From Lytechinus variegatus (lineage: Eukaryota > Echinodermata > Echinoidea > Temnopleuroida > Toxopneustidae), in assembly GCF_018143015.1 (NCBI RefSeq), contig NC_054748.1, forward strand, positions 19,672,725-19,736,724: a stretch of DNA of 64,000 nucleotides, written 5' to 3'. Shown here one piece after another: positions 47,392-57,972 of the stretch (positions are counted from its first letter, which is position 1; the number at the start of each line of letters is the position of its first letter). The notes under the pieces were generated by a model. That model saw only the letters and a program-made list of their open reading frames with translations. It searched no databases and was not told the DNA's origin. The position numbers were made by a program, and so were the translations under genes.

Positions 47392-49302
47392 TCAGCGGAA
47401 TATATGCAGTCTATCCCGAGTGTAGAAAGCGATCTCTCCTGATCGGTACTGCTGGAGGTTACACCAAACATGCCAAAATATCACAGTGTTCTCAATCTTG
47501 TAATCATTAACAAGGTTTCGAATGTGTCTTAGTTCATTTGTATACTCGTCAATGCTCACCAAATCTTCACCATCGTTCACCTTGGCTATCAGGATTGTAT
47601 TCCATTGAGATACAGCAGCGTAAAGGTGGCTACCCGGTTTCTTTAATTTATGTTGTACAGCACCCTGTTTGTCTATCAATCTGATAGCATCCAATGATGA
47701 AATGATCAGAGAACCATGGTAACTAGTGATTTGCCGAGGTACATACCCGTTGCATGGTATCTCCCTGACTGCTTGCCCACCTGCTGTTGAAAATACCTGG
47801 ATCTTCTTGGCTTTCATGTAGCTCACATAGATCACATCATCATCATCAACAGTGAGATCAGAATCCCCACCTTCAACTCGACTTAGAGTCGTAAACACTA
47901 CATTCAATTGTGTGTACTCTGGTGTGTACAGTGTGATGTTGTTTGAAGTATCAATCACAACGCATCGACCATCAGAAAGAAACCCTACCCCCGATATTTT
48001 AACATCCTTCAGAACTGTCTGCTGACGCTGACCATCAGAAGAGAAGATATTCATGCCACCTCTATGACATCCTACTGCCATCCTACCGTCTGGTGTACCA
48101 ACCATGGTATACATGCTATATTGAGCTGGCAAAGCAACCTTCTTTACATTATCAATATTATAAGTAGGCAAAGAAACGTCCTTTTCATCAAAGGTTTTAT
48201 TAGTGGGTAAGGCAACCTTCCTTTCAACTACATTCACAATCTTTCCAAGGCCTAGCTCACCCATTCCAACATTTCTCTTGAACATGACACTTTTCCCCTT
48301 TATGCCCGATTTCTTCGGCTGCTCGTAGTCAGGATCCTTTTGATCAAAGACGTCTCGTAACTCTTCACACAGAGTGTCGTGTGCAGCCAAAGTATCCATA
48401 TCTAATGGAATCTTTATTTTGTTAGTTACCATTTCAGCCATGGTCGCCAACCGATTGATGTGCTTCTGGGCCGTGGTCTTCATACTTTCCAGTTCTTTCT
48501 TTACTCCTTCGGTCGTTTCCTTGACTTCTCTTACTAGACTTTTCCTCTTTACTGTCAACTGCCGGACTGCATCATCATATGCTTTATTAATGTCACTTGT
48601 ACACTGTTTCTTGGCACTGTCAACACTTTTAGTCTGTTCATCTATAAAATCAATGTACTTCTGAAAGCATGATTGTTTCTTGTCCACCTTTGATTTAAGT
48701 TCTTCGATACCCTTCGTGTGTTTGTCCTCGTAAGCTGTTCCCTCGATGACCTTGTGTCCTTCCCCCGTATGTTCCATAACAACACACCTGAAGCATGTGA
48801 ATCTCCTGCAGCTGGAACAGAAGCAACCCTCGTCTTCTTTTGGATGTTTCCTGCATTTCCGGTATTTACGGACTGAAACCTTCCCTGATGAGATCTCACT
48901 CATGGCAATGACTTCATGATCGATAAAGCCTTCCCATTGAGAGTGCTTATTAAGACAAGTGGTGCAGAGATAGTTGCCACAGTCTTGGCAGTAGACAGCA
49001 GCATAGGATTTGTCATTTGATTTACAATTTGTGCAAATCTGAGGATGGCCCTCCATATCCTCTATCAGACTCTTCAAAGCAAGATTTACCTGTAGTTTGC
49101 CGACATCTTGGTTTGGGACCTGGGTCACAGCTCTGCAGACAGGGCATCGGATCTGGCAGTTACCGTGACACTCTAAGAGGTTGTCCAGGCAAGTCTTGCA
49201 GAAAGTGTGAGAACAAGACAGGATCTTGGGATAGGTGAATGTAGAAAGACACAATGGACACTCTGTACTCTGGGAGATGACAGTCTTTAATGATTCAGCC
49301 AT
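47392..49302 (-). CDS. TRIM-type RING/B-box/coiled-coil/beta-propeller protein, copy 4
   Basis: A 636-residue protein in one intact coding exon. All RING and B-box metal ligands are kept; small N-terminal changes are AES for AEA at the start, PLC for PVC and TYPK for TDPK in the RING. Coiled coil nearly identical to copies 1 and 3. The propeller carries private changes: AQYSMYT before blade 1, CHRGGMN in its hairpin, SRVEGGDSD before blade 3, GSHLY before blade 5 and NTVIFWHVW before the last blade. The ATG at 49302 follows acceptor TTATTTTTCAG with the exon starting at 49320. Predicted E3 ligase; target unknown. Confidence 0.93.
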   Translation of the reverse strand: MAESLKTVISQSTECPLCLSTFTYPKILSCSHTFCKTCLDNLLECHGNCQIRCPVCRAVTQVPNQDVGKLQVNLALKSLIEDMEGHPQICTNCKSNDKSYAAVYCQDCGNYLCTTCLNKHSQWEGFIDHEVIAMSEISSGKVSVRKYRKCRKHPKEDEGCFCSSCRRFTCFRCVVMEHTGEGHKVIEGTAYEDKHTKGIEELKSKVDKKQSCFQKYIDFIDEQTKSVDSAKKQCTSDINKAYDDAVRQLTVKRKSLVREVKETTEGVKKELESMKTTAQKHINRLATMAEMVTNKIKIPLDMDTLAAHDTLCEELRDVFDQKDPDYEQPKKSGIKGKSVMFKRNVGMGELGLGKIVNVVERKVALPTNKTFDEKDVSLPTYNIDNVKKVALPAQYSMYTMVGTPDGRMAVGCHRGGMNIFSSDGQRQQTVLKDVKISGVGFLSDGRCVVIDTSNNITLYTPEYTQLNVVFTTLSRVEGGDSDLTVDDDDVIYVSYMKAKKIQVFSTAGGQAVREIPCNGYVPRQITSYHGSLIISSLDAIRLIDKQGAVQHKLKKPGSHLYAAVSQWNTILIAKVNDGEDLVSIDEYTNELRHIRNLVNDYKIENTVIFWHVWCNLQQYRSGEIAFYTRDRLHIFR

Positions 49303-49432
49303 GGTTTGATTGTTAGAAGACTGAAAAATAATTAATGAAACAATGAATAATTATATACATGTGCAAACCATACCTGGGGACAAATTAAAACTGGAAAAGA
49401 TTTCCGTAGCTTCGATATATTATCTCCGTATT

Positions 49433-49577
49433 GACCTGTTGCAGAAACGTTGTGACCTTACGCAACTCAAAATACCAATCGCAATTTTGTTTGCAACCAA
49501 CGGAATGCGTGTATTATAGGGACTTGCGATTGATTCTTTTAGTTATGATTAAACGTAAGTATTTCTGCATCGGGTCC
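49433..49577. mobile_element. Diverged GGGCCCG-type foldback MITE
   Basis: Ends ACCTGTTGCAGAAACG and TTTCTGCATCGGGTCCTG are weak inverses, and the interior has CGCAACTC and CTTGCGATTG words. A relative of 9345-9495, at a different position (TRIM 4 intron). Confidence 0.55.
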
Positions 49578-49599
49578 TGAAATTGTTATCAGTGGAGGA

Positions 49600-49985
49600 G
49601 CGAAGGGTGGTAGCCCAGGTTCCCGCTCTTGACCAAAATAGGAGGGGGAGGAGAAGGGCAATGGGGAACGATAAAATGAGGGGGAGGGAAAATTTGAAAA
49701 AAAAGGAATATGAGAAAGGGGAATTGGAAAAGAATGGGGAAAGGTGAAGAAGGTGGGGAAAGGAGGGAGAGGGGGAAGGGGAATGGGGAATGATAAAATG
49801 AGGGGAAGAGGAAAAAATGGAATGGACAAAAGAAGTTGAAGGAAGGGTAATTGGAAAAGGAGGGGAGAGGAGGAAGAAGAACGGGGGAATGGGAAAAGGT
49901 GCTTGGGGCGTGGGAGGAAAGTGGGAAGGTGGAATTAAAGAAAAGAAATGAGGAGATACAAAGAGGAATGTCATTGCTTGAAAAA
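49600..49985 (+). repeat. G-rich purine stretch in TRIM 4 intron
   Basis: GGGGA/GGAAAAGG words dominate. Shorter purine stretches at the matching place in units 1-3 (15000-15130, 25370-25510, 38870-39000) show it is an expansion of an existing intron feature. Confidence 0.6.
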
Positions 49986-50060
49986 AGTATGAGTTTTCAT
50001 TTTTCCCCATTACTCTATGGTTGAAAAACAATTCTGATCACCCCCTTAAACAACGGTTTT

Positions 50061-50936
50061 AGCTCATCCGGCCCGAAGGGTCAGATGAGCTAATGCCGTG
50101 GCGTGGTGTCCGTCGTCTGTCGTCCAACCACAATTTCAAAATGATTCTTCCTCCTTTCAAGTCCGACTTCAATTCCGTTTGCTTAATTGTACTAGGTGGG
50201 GGATTCAAAACTTCTACACAGAACTTGGAAAGTCACTAATATGCTACAAAAATGTATGCACATTTTTCTAAATCATCAAAAAAAAATGCCTCTCCTATCC
50301 GTTGACCAATTTTGATTTTTTCTTGCTTCCTTCTGGTAAAGCTTCATTTGGTTCAGCTATCTTCTACACAGAATTTTGAAATTTCGACTAGAAAATTGTA
50401 ATGCTAATTTATGCAAAGTTTATTGATAAATTTATAAAAACGGGTTTACTTTTCTTCTCCTTTTGTTGATAAATTTCAACTTTGTTTGGTTTACATGTAT
50501 ATGGTATTTGTTGATGAATTTCAATTTTGTTTGCTTTACATGTATATTATGTATAATATTATGTATATAATATGCTTTACATGTATATCTAGGTGGGGAT
50601 ACAAAACTTCTACACAAAATTTTGAAACTCATTGAATATGCTCATTTATACATATTTTTTAATTGCTTATTTATTTGTTGACCGATTTGATTATTTTTTT
50701 TTTTTTGGGGGGGGTCCATCTGAGAGCTGCATGAGGTTCACCATGATTCTACACAGAATTTAGAAATTGTGACCAGAAAATTATTAGTGCTCATTTATAC
50801 GAAATTCATTCATAAATCACCGGAAAGGCTTATGTCACGAATACAATTCACTACATTGTCAACTGGGCTGAAATTAAACAATGAGTTAAATTTTGTTGCA
50901 AGATGCCCGATGAGCTCCACATCATTGATGTGCTAG
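50061..50936. mobile_element. Non-autonomous Helitron-like element in TRIM 4 intron
   Basis: It interrupts sequence that is continuous in units 1-3 (CAACGATCTTTGTATATA). The left end has an 8-bp hairpin AGCTCATC...GATGAGCT. The right end has the hairpin CACATCATTGATGTG followed at once by CTAG and a T. Hairpin plus CTRR, insertion between T residues and no target duplication are Helitron/Helentron traits. No Rep/helicase frame. Confidence 0.65.
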
Positions 50937-51183
50937 TTATATAATTTTATTTGTTTCGATCCTGTCCGTTCATAGAGTGTGATGTTACAATATTCTCACT
51001 AGTAGTTATTGCGTTATTAAGGTAAATGACATTCCAATAATATTGAAGATTTATTCATTAAACAACACACATCAAATAGAGTGTGATTTCAAATCCAACA
51101 CGTTTCTCATACATGATGACATTTGAATGTGTAAAATAGATACGTAATATTTGGAATAAGCATGAATCATTCAATATGCTTAC

Positions 51184-51240
51184 CTCAATCTCCTGGTGTC
51201 CGTTAATAGCATATATCTCAGTTTGATCAGAGCAGTGGTG
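51184..51240 (-). promoter_or_regulatory. Candidate first exon of TRIM copy 4
   Basis: GATTGAG precedes donor GTAAGC (51183), a better donor than in the other units. No clear TATA-like word; CCGTACAAC replaces CGTATAATA of units 1 and 2. Confidence 0.35.
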
Positions 51241-51735
51241 TTGTACGGGGTATAGTTCTATCGATATGCCTTAATTGCTTGGGCGTTGTCAAGTCATAGT
51301 GGTGTATCGTGTGCCAACACAGCGTTGCAAACGAACCGAGTTCAATATCAGACAATTTTTAATGACTGGGAATTCCCAACAACCTGTTAGACATGTTTCA
51401 ATCGTGTATTCATCTACTTTAATTCAGCGGAACGAGGATTCTTTTTACTTTCATTTTACCTAATGGATGATTGTAATTAAGCAACCAGAGAATCGAAGGT
51501 TTAATGTCCTCTCCGAGAGACCTGGTTATGTGAATAATTTACCACAGCGCAGGGCATCGAGTGGTAAAATGATCCCCTCCAAAAATTTTAGGGAAAACAC
51601 CGTACCCCCCAAAAAAATAAATAATAGGGCCTAATAATAACAATAATAATAATTGTAATAATAATTACAATAAATCAAATGAAAATGAAATATATGAAAA
51701 ATAATGATAATGAGCGTCTTTTGTTAAATTGCCCA

Positions 51736-52420
51736 ATCGTCTACTGCCATTCCGTCTACTCACCACATGGTCTACCTTCATTTCGTCTACTGCCATTCCG
51801 TCTACTCACCACATGGTCTACCTTCATTTCGTCTACTGCCATTCCGTCTACTCACCACATGGTCTACCTTCATTTCGTCTATTGCCATTCCGTCCACTCA
51901 CCACATGGTCTACCTTCATTTCGTCTACTGCCGTTCCGTCTACTCACCACATGGTCTAACTTCATTTCGTCTACTGCCATTCCGTCCACTCACCACATGG
52001 TCTACCTTCATTTCGTCTATTGCCATTCCGTCCACTCACCACATGGTCTACCTTCATTTCGTCTACTGCCATTCCGTCTACTCACCACATGGTCTACCTT
52101 CATTTCGTCTACTGCCATTCCGTCTACTCACCACATGGTCTACCTTCATTTCGTCTACTGCCATTCCGTCCACTCACCACATGGTCTACCTTCATTTCGT
52201 CTACTGCCATTCCGTCTACTCACCACATGGTCTACCTTCATTTCGTCTACTGCCATTCCGTCCACTCACCACATGGTCTACCTTCATTTCGTCTACTGCC
52301 ATTCCGTCTACTCACCACATGGTCTACCTTCATTTCGTCTACTGCCATTCCGTCTACTCACCACATGGTCTACCTTCATTTCGTCTACTGCCATTCCGCC
52401 TACTCACCACATGGTCCAAT
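51736..52420 (+). repeat. 46-bp higher-order satellite, 15 copies
   Basis: Each 46-bp unit is three ~15-bp monomers: GTCTACTGCCATTCC, GTCTACTCACCACATG and GTCTACCTTCATTTC. Fifteen CACCACATGG marks were counted. Because 46 is not a multiple of three and the unit lacks stops, all three plus frames stay open. Confidence 0.93.
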
Positions 52421-52735
52421 TTGTCCAATCGCCTTATCGTCTAACTTATCATTTTGTCCACCACTCGTTAGGTCCAATAATCAGTTCGTCTTACAACCAC
52501 ATCGTCTAATAACTATTTCGTCCAATTCCTAAATCGTCTATTAGTCATTTAGTCTAACAGCCAATTAGTGAAAAAGCCATTTTGTCTGACACAAATACGT
52601 CGCGTTAGCCGAGCGCGGCAGCGGGGGTGGCAAAATGACTTCTTATAAACTGAAGATAAAATGAATGATATGAAAAATCATGATGATAACTCGGCCTTCT
52701 ATCAGAAAATGGATGATGCAGTACAGCGATACAGC

Positions 52736-52803
52736 CCCCCACGCTCTCTCCCTCTCTCTCTCTCGCTCTCTCTCTCTCTCTTTCTCTCTCTCTCCCTCTT
52801 TCT
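52736..52803 (+). repeat. CT-rich microsatellite
   Basis: CTCTCTCTC runs broken by CCCT and TTTC words, within the middle of the foldback element. Confidence 0.9.
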
Positions 52804-53754
52804 ATCACATCATGCACGCAAAAGGGGGAAAATGAGTGGTTAAAAAGGATCATACTGAAATAGGGTCCTTTGATTTGGAATGTACTCTTCCTTCTGTTTT
52901 TAACCAGTGCACAGTTATAATGATAATCATCATTGATTATCGTCATATAACAAATAATAAATAATAATTGTAATAATGATAATAAAATAGTACTAATAGT
53001 CAGGAATAACAATGGTAATATAATAATTACAATAATACCAATAACAGCTATTGGCGACACGAAAAATAAAAAAAAGAGGAATGAAAAATGGGAAAGGAGG
53101 GGAGAAAACAGAATAGGTAAAATAAGAGGAGGAAGACAAGTGAGTACAATGTGAGGGGAAGACCTGGAAAATAAGTTTTTTTCCATATGATTGATTTTTC
53201 GCTCGAACGTGCTTCGCGCTGGCTTTGCCTGTTCGATGAGATACATTATCTTGCGTAAAAATAATATTATAATGGAACTGAAAATAGTGTACAATTATGT
53301 AAATAAAAGACGACCAAACAACAGGGTTTAATTAATAATAAATCACAAGAGCAACAGGAGTCGAGTCAGCAATACACAGGCACCAAACACGTAGGGGTTG
53401 CTAGTAGTAGACTATTAACGATTGTAGATGAACTGATGATTGGCTGAGATGGCAATTGGACCTATTGGTGATTGGACCAAATGATTGTTAGACGAAATGG
53501 GCTTATACTAAGTGACAGTGAACCAACTGCACTAAGACCAAATGGAACATAGACGAAATGAAAGTAGACTAAGTGGTCATTAGATCATTTGCCTTTAGAC
53601 CAGTTGACTATTGGACTAAATGGTAAAAGACGTAATGATTATTGACAAAATGGCTATTGGACCAATTGGTCAAAAAATGCAATTAGACCAAATTACTATT
53701 TCACCAAATGATAATAGACGAAATGGTTATTAAACCAACTAGCTATTGGGCATA

Positions 53755-54060
53755 ATGGTAATTGGACGATGTGGATAGAGGACCAAGTGATGGTAGACGA
53801 AATGGTTATTAAACCAACTGGCTATTGGGCATGATGGTAATTGGACGATGTGGATAGTGGACCAAGTGATGGTAGACGAAATGGTTATTAAACCAACTGG
53901 CTATTGGGCATAATGGTAATTGGACGATGTGGATAGAGGACCGAGTGATGGTAGACGAAATGGTTATTAAACCAACTGGCTATTGGACATAATGGTAATT
54001 GGACGATTTGGATAGTGGACCAAGTGATGGTAGACGAAATGACATTAGACCATGTGGTGA
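53755..54060 (+). repeat. 79-bp higher-order satellite, about 4 copies
   Basis: Marks ATTGGACGAT at 53761, 53840, 53919 and 53998 give an exact 79-bp period. Each unit is five ~16-bp monomers of the same family as the left arm, inverted. Confidence 0.9.
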
Positions 54061-54300
54061 GTGGACAAAAAGCAGTAGACGAAATGGCAAAAAACCTTAT
54101 TTTCAACCATTTTCTTTCAGATACGACATTAAAGGAAAGAAGGGTATCGCCTCATCCCATTTATATACAGATGGGGGCTTGGGGCCATTAGCCCTGCGGA
54201 CCTCGCCTCTTGAGTGGCGAACGTGCTCGGACTACCAGAGTAAGGGGGCCATTGACTCCTTTTCACGAGCAAAGAAATGAGAGGAAAAGAAATAAAGAAA

Positions 54301-57300
54301 GATTTGATTTGATTTTTATTGTTTACTTCTGCAATTACATCATTCGTATAGAATACATTTTCCATAACATAACAAACATAGTATATTGATAATTTTTTTT
54401 GGCATGAATCATAACTAAATGTACTAAAATTATCATTACAAACAAAATTGATTTCATACCAAATTAGTTAACATTTACAATTTGCAGGAGAAGGATTGTC
54501 ATCATAAGCAGATTGCTTGAAAAAATGACAACCCCAGGTTAAAACTCATTGATTAATATAATACATTAATACAGCAGAATCGATACACAGTACATTTTAT
54601 GAAAAACAGCAGTAATCTAATTTGAGCATTGAAGATGGAGATGATAAGGATGAAGATGACGGTGAAATGGTGAAGATGAAGGTGATGGAGAGGATGATGA
54701 TGGTGATGATGCTTTAATGACACAACGACACAGAAATTTTACTTCAAATATTCTGATATCAACATGGATTTAACGTTTGCTTTAAATGAGTAAAGGGACG
54801 TGGATCTTTTTATAGATTCTGGTAGAGAGTTCCACAAATCAGGACCATGGTGTCTTATGGATCTCTGCGCAATAAGCAATTTGGGGTTGATTAAATGGAA
54901 ATTAGAAGAGTTCCGCGTAGGGTATGAATGGATAGATGTGTTCATAGTATAAAAATTGTGAAATGAAGGTGGGAGCATGTTATTTACGTATTTGAACATA
55001 AGCAGTAAGCTTTGAAATGAATTTATGTCAAAAATAGTTAGAGTCTTTAGTTTATGGAATAATGGATTTGTGTGTGATAAATATTGCGAATTAGTACAAA
55101 TTCGAATTGCTTTTTTCTGTAATAAATATATTGTATTAATTTTAGTTTTTGCACACGTTGCCCAAACTATATTGCAGTACGATATATACGGCAATATCAA
55201 TGAATTGTAGAGTAAAACGAGTGTAGTATGAGGAATTATGTTTTTCATTTTGTAAAGTACACCTACGTTTCTGGAGATGTTAGTAGTTATACAACGTATA
55301 TGTTCATTCCAATTTAAATTTTCATCTATTGTGACACCTAAAAACTTTGTTTCTTTTTTCCTTTTGAGTGGAATATTATCTATGCTTATGTCGTATGGAA
55401 ACTCAGTAATATGTGAACTTGTATGCTTAAAATACATAAAGTTTGTTTTGTCTATATTAAGTGATAGCCTATTACATTTAAACCATAAAGATAGTTTAGG
55501 TAATTCACGATTAAATGTATCTACTAAAGTTTCTAAGCTAGTGTGTGAACAAAAAATGTTTGTGTCATCGGCAAATAATACAAATGATAATAAAGGCGTT
55601 ACAGTAGTCAAATCATTAATATATATAAGGAAAAGTAGGGGGCCAAGGATCGATCCTTGTGGAACTCCGCATTTTATTGTCTGAAAATTAGAAGAAATAT
55701 TATTGTGAGTGACATATTGTTTTCTATCAGTCAAATAACTCTCAAACCATGATAGTGTGATTCCCCGAATTCCATAATTTTCAAGTTTTTAAAGTAAAAT
55801 CTGGTGGTCAAGAGTGTCGAATGCTTTGCTTAGGTCCATGAATACTCCTATTATGTGTTCTTTATTTGTCATTGCATTTGTAATTTTATCGTATATTTGT
55901 ATTAAAGCCTGATCAGTTGAATGCCCTTTCCTGAATCCATATTGGTTTGAATTTAGAAACTGAAAAGTATCTAGGAACTTATAAAGTCTTTTGTAAATAA
56001 TCTTCTCTAATATTTTGGATATGCTGGGGAGAATAGAAATAGGCCTATAATTTGTTATTTCATGTGGATTGTCTTTTTTTAAAACAGGATTTACCTTTGC
56101 AATTTTAAGGGGATCTGGACATTTACCGGTGCTGATCGACAGATTAAAAATATGACACAATGGAGTGACAATATAATGTATGATCTGCTTAAGGAGGAAA
56201 GTACTAATTCTATCATATCCCTTTGATTTGCTGGATTTGAGATTTTTTGTTATTTCAATTATTTCCTGAACATTTGTGGGGTTAAAGAATAGGGAAGAAT
56301 TGATGGGTGTGGGAAGAAATTTTGCAAAACTTTGGTTTGGTCTGGCAAGGTTGTTTGCCAAAGAGGGTCCTATGTTAACGAAAAAGGAATTAAAGGTATC
56401 AGCTACATCATCTGAATTTATTGCAGCAGCATGAACTGTGAAATTGTCTTTAGGTAATACTTTGGGTTTCTTGCCAATCAAATCATTGATGATCTCCCAT
56501 GTGGCTTTCATGTTTGATTTAACTTTGTTAAGTTTCTCGGAATAAAACAATTTGCGAGAAGCCCGAATTATATTGGTTAGTCTATTTCTATAAGTTTTAT
56601 ATTTATTTTTGTTTTGAATAGAAGGGTTCTTTAAAAATGTCTTGTATAGTTTATTTCTGGTATGTATGGATCGTAGAATAGCTTTAGTAATCCATGGCAT
56701 TTTTGCTTTTCTTTTTTTGATAGGTGATAGAGGAAAATTTTTATCGTAATATTTCTGCAATTTTTGGTTAAAATTTGTTTAAGCAATATCTGAATTTGAC
56801 TCATTAAATACATCTAACCATTCCTCAATCGCAAGATCACTTTTAAACGATTCAATATTTATTGGGGATTCTTTACTATACATTGTAGATTTAGGTGAAT
56901 TTTCTTTTGAAATATCATTATCACATAATAAGAAAACCGGTAAATGATCAGCTATATCAGATATTATTAGTCCGCTGGAAGTATCTCTGTTTAGTATGTT
57001 TGAAAATATGTTGTCGATAAGTGTTGATGAATGGCTATCAATTCTGGTCGGTTGATCTATGTGGGGATAATAACCAAATGAATGCATAATATGTAGGAAT
57101 AAATCGTTGTCATTATTTTGGGATAACAGGTCAATGTTAAAATCACCCATTAGATATATTTGTTTATCTTCTTTTGTTATGGTATGAAGGCATATTTCAA
57201 GCTCTTCGCAAAATAAATTTGCATTGCCATGAGGGGGTCTGTAAACTAATCCAATAATTATATTTTTGCCTTTCGGCTTCATGATTTCTAAGAATAGAGT

Positions 57301-57700
57301 TTCACTTTGTTTTAATGATATTTCTTTTCTTATTTTAAACTGCAAATGTTCATTGATGTAAAATGCTACACCACCTCCTCTTTGATCTTCACGATCTCGC
57401 CTTATAAGATTATAGTTTTGCAAGTTGAATATCATAGGTGAATTATTATGAAGCCATGTTTCCGTGACACCGATAATGGAGAATTTGAAATTATTTAGAG
57501 TAAAGAGTAATGATTCCAATGATTCAAAGTTTTTGTTCAAACTTCTGGCATTAACGTGAAGCAAACTGAATTTGTGTTCTGTGTCTCTAAATTTAGAAGT
57601 AAAATCTTCAGTTGAGTAATATTTATTACATGATGCATTGTTTGTATTGAAAATAGAAAAAATGTCTATGTCATTACTCGTGAAGAAAAAACGATATTAC
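54301..57700 (-). mobile_element. LINE with endonuclease and reverse transcriptase (CR1/Jockey-like), nearly whole ORF2
   Basis: One frame runs from about 57696 to the stop at 54739. The AP endonuclease part has HVNARSLNKNF, ETWLHNN, RGGGVAFYI, MGDFNIDLL and ISDIADHLPVF. The reverse transcriptase has NYRPISILPSISKILEK, FMDLSKAFDTLDH, PQGSILGPLLFLIYINDL and FADDTN, then LGVTIDENLNW and a C-terminal GPDLWNSLPESIK. The frame is interrupted only by two in-frame TAA codons (56779-56781 and 55789-55791), both in A-rich words. The 3' tail is an AATCA-type repeat at 54301-54315 next to AATAAA. No ORF1 is seen upstream, so it is 5' truncated. A different element from copies A and B. Confidence 0.92.
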
Positions 57701-57763
57701 CAAGATTTTAAGATCGAAGATATGATAACTGATTTGTATGTAAATTTTCTGTGCCGGAACAGT

Positions 57764-57794
57764 ATGATGATGATGATGATGGTGGTGGTGATGA

Positions 57795-57826
<32 letters not shown>

Positions 57827-57827
57827 A

Positions 57828-57858
<31 letters not shown>

Positions 57859-57872
57859 AATGATGATGATGA
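57764..57872 (+). repeat. GAT/GGT trinucleotide microsatellite
   Basis: ATGATGATG blocks alternate with GTGGTGGTG blocks. It yields poly-His and poly-Met frames that are not genes. It lies at the 5' side of the LINE. Confidence 0.95.
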
Positions 57873-57972
57873 CAATGATAGCAAATCATACGGGAGGTCA
57901 ATGAAGTCCTAACCTGCGAGCATCTGGCCACCTTAACGTTAACAGAAAGTAGAACCAGAATTGTTGTAATCA

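Larger units (their letters stand above)
41318..51470. repeat. Tandem TRIM unit 4 (~10.1 kb)
   Basis: Same order as unit 1, but the most distinct upstream part. It has a 0.6-kb replacement (43762-44347) in place of about 1.1 kb, no TU-like element in the intron, and a Helitron-like insertion. Similarity to the other units ends near 51470. Confidence 0.88.
51729..54092. mobile_element. 2.4-kb TU-like foldback element
   Basis: The left arm (51729-52590) is made of ~15-bp units with GTCTA(C/A)T cores. The right arm (53405-54092) has the same units inverted (TAGACGAAATGG). The outer ends match inverted: CGTCTACTGCCATTCCG at left and the inverse of GCAGTAGACGAAATGGC at right. The middle (52600-53400) is unrelated AT-rich DNA with a CT microsatellite. 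Long inverted arms of ~15-bp tandem units are the described hallmark of sea-urchin TU foldback elements. Protein-like plus-strand frames across the left arm are artefacts. Confidence 0.75.

Noticed and set aside
51736-52420. CRISPR-like array of short regular repeats
   Set aside because: It is a head-to-tail 46-bp satellite with no variable spacers, in eukaryotic DNA, forming one arm of a foldback element.
52605-53294. A 229-codon minus-strand frame in the middle of the foldback element
   Set aside because: Low-complexity content from the CT microsatellite and ATAATAAT words, with no recognisable domain or start context.
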